64,000 bases of DNA from Anadara kagoshimensis (lineage: Eukaryota; Mollusca; Bivalvia; Arcoida; Arcidae). Positions 59,820-64,000 of this stretch are shown here, piece by piece (the first letter of the stretch is position 1; every line of letters starts with the position of its first letter). The DNA lies in NCBI GenBank assembly GCA_021292105.1, contig CM037874.1, forward strand, positions 19,713,534 through 19,777,533. The letters run 5' to 3'. Below the pieces are notes generated by a model. The model worked only from the letters and a program-made list of their open reading frames with translations, was not told the origin of the DNA and did not search any database. The position numbers and the translations under genes are program-made.

Positions 59820-60085
59820 AAAGCAAAGTTAGATTATGAGACTGGCGAATGTAGTTAAACATTTGACCTTCCACCATGGAAGGAAGCAAGATGCTCCGTA
59901 AGTACAAGCGCCCCTAATAAAATCCACCATAAGCACAAACGTAATTTTAAATGAGAATGAAAGAAACATGGAACTATGGGACATCAAATATATTCAGGGT
60001 AATTTTGGATACAGAGACATCATACTTATCAACAATATTGTGATAATGGCCATCAAACTTTTTAGTGTCTTGATTATCTTTGCTT
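59820..60085 (-). mobile_element. Penelope-like 3'-end fragment
   Basis: Minus-strand copy equivalent to 57890-58100, with the RT C-terminal remnant at 59990-60080 and hairpin region around 59870-59910. The block 59664-59930 is ~95% like 57721-57990 by eye. Confidence 0.7.
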
Positions 60086-60464
60086 GCAATAACTTGTCAA
60101 CACTTAATTTGTTACAAGTTAGAGCATGATAGTAAATCCATTGTCGTGTGTTTCAATAAAACAATCTCATTATGACATTTTGATTTTAATGATTTGAAAT
60201 TAATTTTCAAGTAAACATAACTCTGACCACTAAGTGAGGTTAGAGTTAAAGATATGTTTCCGATAATCACTTCATAAGATCTTTATTCGTCATACTAAAT
60301 ATCGATCACTACGGTGGGGGCGATCTTTTTTTAACAATGTCAAATTTATTAATTTTATTTATTTTCGTAAAGCGTTAAACTTGAATAGATTTTATGTTTA
60401 AAGATAGTTGCTAACATTATATATCTTTGCCGTGCTTTTAGCATAAAGGAAGCACAAGCCTACT

Positions 60465-60605
60465 AATCCATTTCCAAATCAAAACCCAAAAGCAAAGTAA
60501 AAGCTTTGAAACTGACAAAATAAATTTAAACACTTGAACTTACATAAGAAAAATGAGACCGAGTGCTTCAGAAAGGTAAATGTCTTTTGTTTACAAGTAT
60601 ACTTA
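60465..60605 (-). mobile_element. Degenerate Penelope-like 3'-UTR fragment
   Basis: The minus strand carries CTTTTGGGTTTTGATTTGG and a mutated hairpin region (GAGACCGAGTGCTTCAGAAA on plus). No RT coding part. Confidence 0.55.
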
Positions 60606-60734
60606 ACTTTCAGAAATATCATGTGTAGAACATTATCATGTTAATTAAAATATTTATATGACCTCTTATTCTAGTATAATAAAATGTGTCGTGAGATATG
60701 TAAATAGTGTTTATTCTAGAAAAAGCACACTATT

Positions 60735-61010
60735 CCATGCCCAAATCACAATCCAAAAGCAAAGTAGAACTTTATAACTAACAAGTTAGGTTAGACACGT
60801 GAACTTCCACCGGGGAAGTGAGGCCGGGTGCTCCAGAAGGGTAAGCACCTCTTGGTTTTCTAGCTGCATCCGACACGTGTATAATTAAAAAGGTTTGAAA
60901 GAAAAATTGAACTATGGAACGTCAAATACATTCAGGGCAATCCTGGACGCAGATACATCAAACTTATCACAAATACGGTGATGACGTCCATACAACTTTT
61001 TTGAGGCTTT
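60735..61010 (-). mobile_element. Penelope-like 3'-end fragment
   Basis: Well-preserved minus copy: plus-strand CACGTGAACTTCCACCGGGG, AAGTGAGGCCGGGTGCTCCA, then TAGCTGCATCC and RT C-terminal remnant (TTCAGGGCAATCCTGGACGC at about 60931-60950). Confidence 0.75.
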
Positions 61011-62639
61011 AAGTATTAGTGTAAGTTTTTTTATTTCAAAACAACGATAAGATCAAATATTCAATTTTACAATTTTCCTTTTATACATGAACATTTGATA
61101 GACAATAGATTGTTCATTATATTTTTAACACATAATATATTTAAAAAATGTCAACATAATACAAGCTTCAATATACTATTGTTGAACTTTTCATCGTATA
61201 ATCAAGTACTTGAACCTGAGATGCACTAGGTTATGAAAGTACTTTGTATATGCTTCAACATTTGGTGTCTAATGTTATTGGGTTTATTTATTTTATGCAA
61301 ATATTTAGGTTTTATAAATTAGAAATATTTAGACTAGAAGCACCTGTATAATATACACTACAGAATATTATGATTAATCGGAATGTTATTGCTGTTCCTT
61401 AAACATCTGTTTGGTTATATTTTAATCTCAAACGTACTTTTAATGAGAGGTCGAGCAGTTTGCTTTAATTAGATATTATTTTCATTTAATTCTACAATTA
61501 CTGTATATATGTGTCTTCAACATTTGGCCATTTAACTTATTGTAAGTCAATGTTGTGTATGATGTTTAAAAATGAAACATAGCACGAACCAGTTTATAGT
61601 CAAAGGTCAATTCTAGTTGTCTGACTGTCTAAAGCAACTAAAATACATATTTTCAATACACAAAACAAATGAAATAAAAGCAAGGCACAATACAAATGTA
61701 TGAAGACTTTGTATAAAATCAATTGGAAGCCAAAAAACCAGAAACACTTTCTATTGACATAGATTTCTTTTTAATGTGGCTATTCAAATAAAAAATAGTA
61801 TTCATTAAAACACCATGTATTTTGCTCAATCGAAAAAGCATTGGCAATTTATAATTCCGTTTATGTTATAATTTAAAATATAATAACTGGATTATTCCTA
61901 GTTAATTAAAGCTAAAAGAATTTTAAATTCAGATAATTATATCGTAAGCTGCTTGTAATCCTCTTATCTTCCTGATATTTTGTTAATTGTAGTTTTAAAG
62001 ACGATTATATTGCTTCATTATATCTGTAAAATTATTATTAGATTGAAGTCAATTAACATTATAAATACATGTACTATAAAATTTTTCTGAATACTATATC
62101 TTTTAAATATGGTATAATTGCCCTTGCTTCCTTTTATCTTCCGATAATTATTGTTCGATTCAACCGATTAATACCAGTTAGTATTATAAAAAAGATTCAA
62201 TAAAATCAGCTATTGAATATGGGTACGTTTATTTTTCTATAAACACAAAACCAACTGTATGTGAGTAAAACATGCTTTATGACGAAACACAAAAAACTGG
62301 TATATAAGTCAATTGGATTAACTTTTTAGAGGGCATTTCTTATAAGTATTTAATGATATTTATTGTATCATCTAAATATTTAGGGTTTAGAAATGAGAAG
62401 TTTTTGAACTACGAGCAGCACCTGTGTAACAATGTTATACAATGTATACATGTCTTGTAAGAAATGCATTAAAGCATTTTATAATTATATATACCATTTG
62501 TTTATTGTTTATAATAGAGAGGTCAAAAGGTTCGTTTAGGTCAACTTTCTAGTACGTTTCTTGCCATGGTTACCTAGGTAGTATGGATGTACAGTGTATA
62601 GTCAGATATTTGAATCATAGGATAGGTACTATTAGAATT
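61011..62639. other. AT-rich DNA with a weak internal duplication
   Basis: TTATTTTATGCAAATATTTAGG...TTTAGACTAGAAGCACCTGT (61290-61350) has a diverged counterpart at 62370-62425 (AAATATTTAGGGTTTAGAAA...GAGCAGCACCTGT), and 61910-61990 resembles 62090-62160. No gene supported. Confidence 0.35.
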
Positions 62640-62850
62640 TCTCAAAAACTCAGGTATACTCCCTTATGCAAAGTATTTCCTTAGCTTAATTTGGTAAAAT
62701 ATATTTTGGTCCTTTGGCTAGCTTTTCAACATCTTAAAAATAATTTTGGTTTCATAATTTTGGTCCAAGCACTACTGATGAGGAATTGCATTCCGAAACG
62801 ACCGTCTAGTGCTGTAAAGAAAATAAAACTGGTATAATATGTATATAACC
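62640..62850 (+). mobile_element. Penelope-like pseudo-LTR fragment carrying a hammerhead
   Basis: Reverse-orientation counterpart of the units at 42716 and 43055: AAACTCAGGTATACTCCCTT, TTAGCTTAATTTGGTAAAAT and GGTTTCATAATTTTGGTCC, then the hammerhead (62769-62812) and AACTGGTATAATATG. Confidence 0.8.
62769..62812 (+). ncRNA. Hammerhead ribozyme, type I
   Basis: Stem I GCACTA (62769-62774) with TAGTGC (62807-62812), CTGATGA core (62775-62781), stem II GGAA/TTCC around loop TTGCA, GAAA core (62795-62798), CGACCGTC, cleavage expected between 62806 and 62807. The stem III palindrome is reduced by one substitution (ACGACCGT instead of ACGGCCGT), which leaves the outer A-T and C-G pairs. Confidence 0.88.
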
Positions 62851-63604
62851 AAAACATGACTGCCATATAAGATATCCGAGACAATTCAATCACAGTGATT
62901 TCGGATGAAGGACTTGGTACTGGTTATATTTCGAATTTTATTTATTTAAATATCGATACATAAATATAACAAGATTACAACTCTCATTTATTCAGTTCCA
63001 ATCAAAATGAAAAATTTTCTTCTATGTCATTTTAAAAATTGTTAAATTGTTAGTAGATATAACAAACATAACCATAACAACTTTCAGATTTATGGAAAGA
63101 AAATGTGTTGTGTAAAAATTGTAAATGCAAGCTTTAAATCAAATTGTATTTCTGTTATTTTTGTGAATTTCATATCGTTATTTCACGCAAAAACTTGGTT
63201 TTATATGAATATAATTTGTTGTATTATGATATATGGTTGACACACCTGAAAATGTGTGAATGCAAGTTGTTATTGTCATTATTATATATTCTATGTCTAA
63301 ATTAAAAAAAATATAAAAAAGAATTAAAAAAACAAAAATTGTATTTCTGATTTCAACAAATTCACAAGTACACCTTTTATTCGCCATTTGGTAATGACAG
63401 AAAACCTAATACATTTGTATATTGAAGTATTGAATATATCTTTACATATTATGAACATGATATGCGGTTTATCTACCTTGTCATTGTATGAGAGAACTAG
63501 TTATATTGTTACTTTCTTTAGTATATTAAGGTTCACGCGCCATAATTTATTCATCTAAAAACCTAGTATTATATGTAAAAATATTGAATAATACACAAAA
63601 TAAA
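62851..63604. other. AT-rich intergenic, nothing recognised
   Basis: No supported coding or repeat feature; the 69-codon minus frame at 63178-63387 is low complexity. Confidence 0.35.
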
Positions 63605-63690
63605 ACTGGCAAAGTTGGTTGAATTCAAGACGTAAGACTTTGCTCCGGGAACGTAAGCAACACAGTCTGATTAGCTAGCTTCACCTGACA
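63605..63690 (-). mobile_element. Short degenerate Penelope-like 3'-UTR fragment
   Basis: Plus-strand TTTGCTCCGGGAACGTAAGC and CTGATTAGCTAGCTTCACCT correspond to the hairpin and GTAGCTAGCT segments of the minus-strand repeat. Confidence 0.5.
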
Positions 63691-64000
63691 CATGTGTACA
63701 ACATACGACTACTTTGGTAAAAAAAACCTCGTGTAAATTACGTGTTTCAATCTGAATTGTGTGCTATACAATCAATTGCCTATCACAGTATATTTAATAC
63801 GATATATCATAGTAACAATTCTGAATCAGTATTAATAGTATTATTCTCTTGAATACTATCAGATAGTAAGTTGTAATAGAAAATTACTATAAAATCTCGT
63901 TGATGTATACTCGATCGATATGTCTCTTAGAAATCAAGGAAATAGCCATTACTGTCAAAATAATCCAGCAAAATACGTTTAATTATCCTTAATCCTCCCC
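63691..64000. other. AT-rich end of window, nothing recognised
   Basis: No gene, RNA or repeat signal seen. Confidence 0.35.

Overview
The window is animal nuclear DNA, most likely from a bivalve or related mollusc. It is AT-rich and intron-containing, with long gene-poor stretches packed with mollusc-type repeats: tRNA-derived SINEs with intact A and B boxes, DINE/pearl-like elements with internal tandem arrays, Penelope-like retroelements (PLEs) with hammerhead ribozymes, many short inverted-repeat transposons and long (TA)n/(CA)n tracts. No bacterial operon features, CRISPR arrays or true tRNA/rRNA genes were seen. All family names come from reading motifs; no database search was possible.

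Two host genes can be reconstructed exon by exon. (1) A complete MGST3-like microsomal glutathione S-transferase on the minus strand (5075-11851; six coding exons, 154 aa). Its 4.6 kb second intron holds two DINE/Helentron-like elements, one with eight ~144 bp units and one with a 3-mer higher-order array of ~166 bp units. (2) A secreted C-type lectin-domain protein on the plus strand (23814-30680; five coding exons, 201 aa). Its introns hold SINEs, inverted-repeat elements, a third DINE-like element and a small transposon that keeps the N-terminal piece of an integrase-type transposase. A weak single-exon hypothetical gene lies divergently upstream of MGST3 (12866-13289).

The centre (32655-39799) is one nearly complete L1-like non-LTR retrotransposon bounded by a perfect 12 bp target-site duplication and ending in poly(A). 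ORF1 is intact (424 aa). It has a coiled coil, an RRM-like domain and a C-terminal domain typical of L1 ORF1p, and is followed by an extra ~105-120 residue domain that matches the IMPACT/UPF0029 (YigZ) family. This host-like domain on a retrotransposon ORF1 is the most unusual object in the window. ORF2 (endonuclease, reverse transcriptase, C-terminal zinc knuckle) is broken by three single-base frameshifts, the first two at homopolymer runs. An unusually long inter-ORF region of 1.7 kb contains another inverted-repeat element.

The right third (about 41-64 kb) has no host gene I can support. It is a graveyard of one Penelope-like family: a decayed copy with two direct copies of a hammerhead-containing pseudo-LTR 338 bp apart, a larger RT fragment at 57.9-59.0 kb, about a dozen dispersed 3'-end fragments in both orientations carrying two conserved hairpins, a third intact hammerhead at 62.8 kb and one hammerhead copy riddled with clustered transitions. 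Other LINE remnants (CR1/Jockey-like C-terminus at 14.9-15.6 kb; RTE-like fragments at 16.8 and 21-22 kb) lie between the two host genes.
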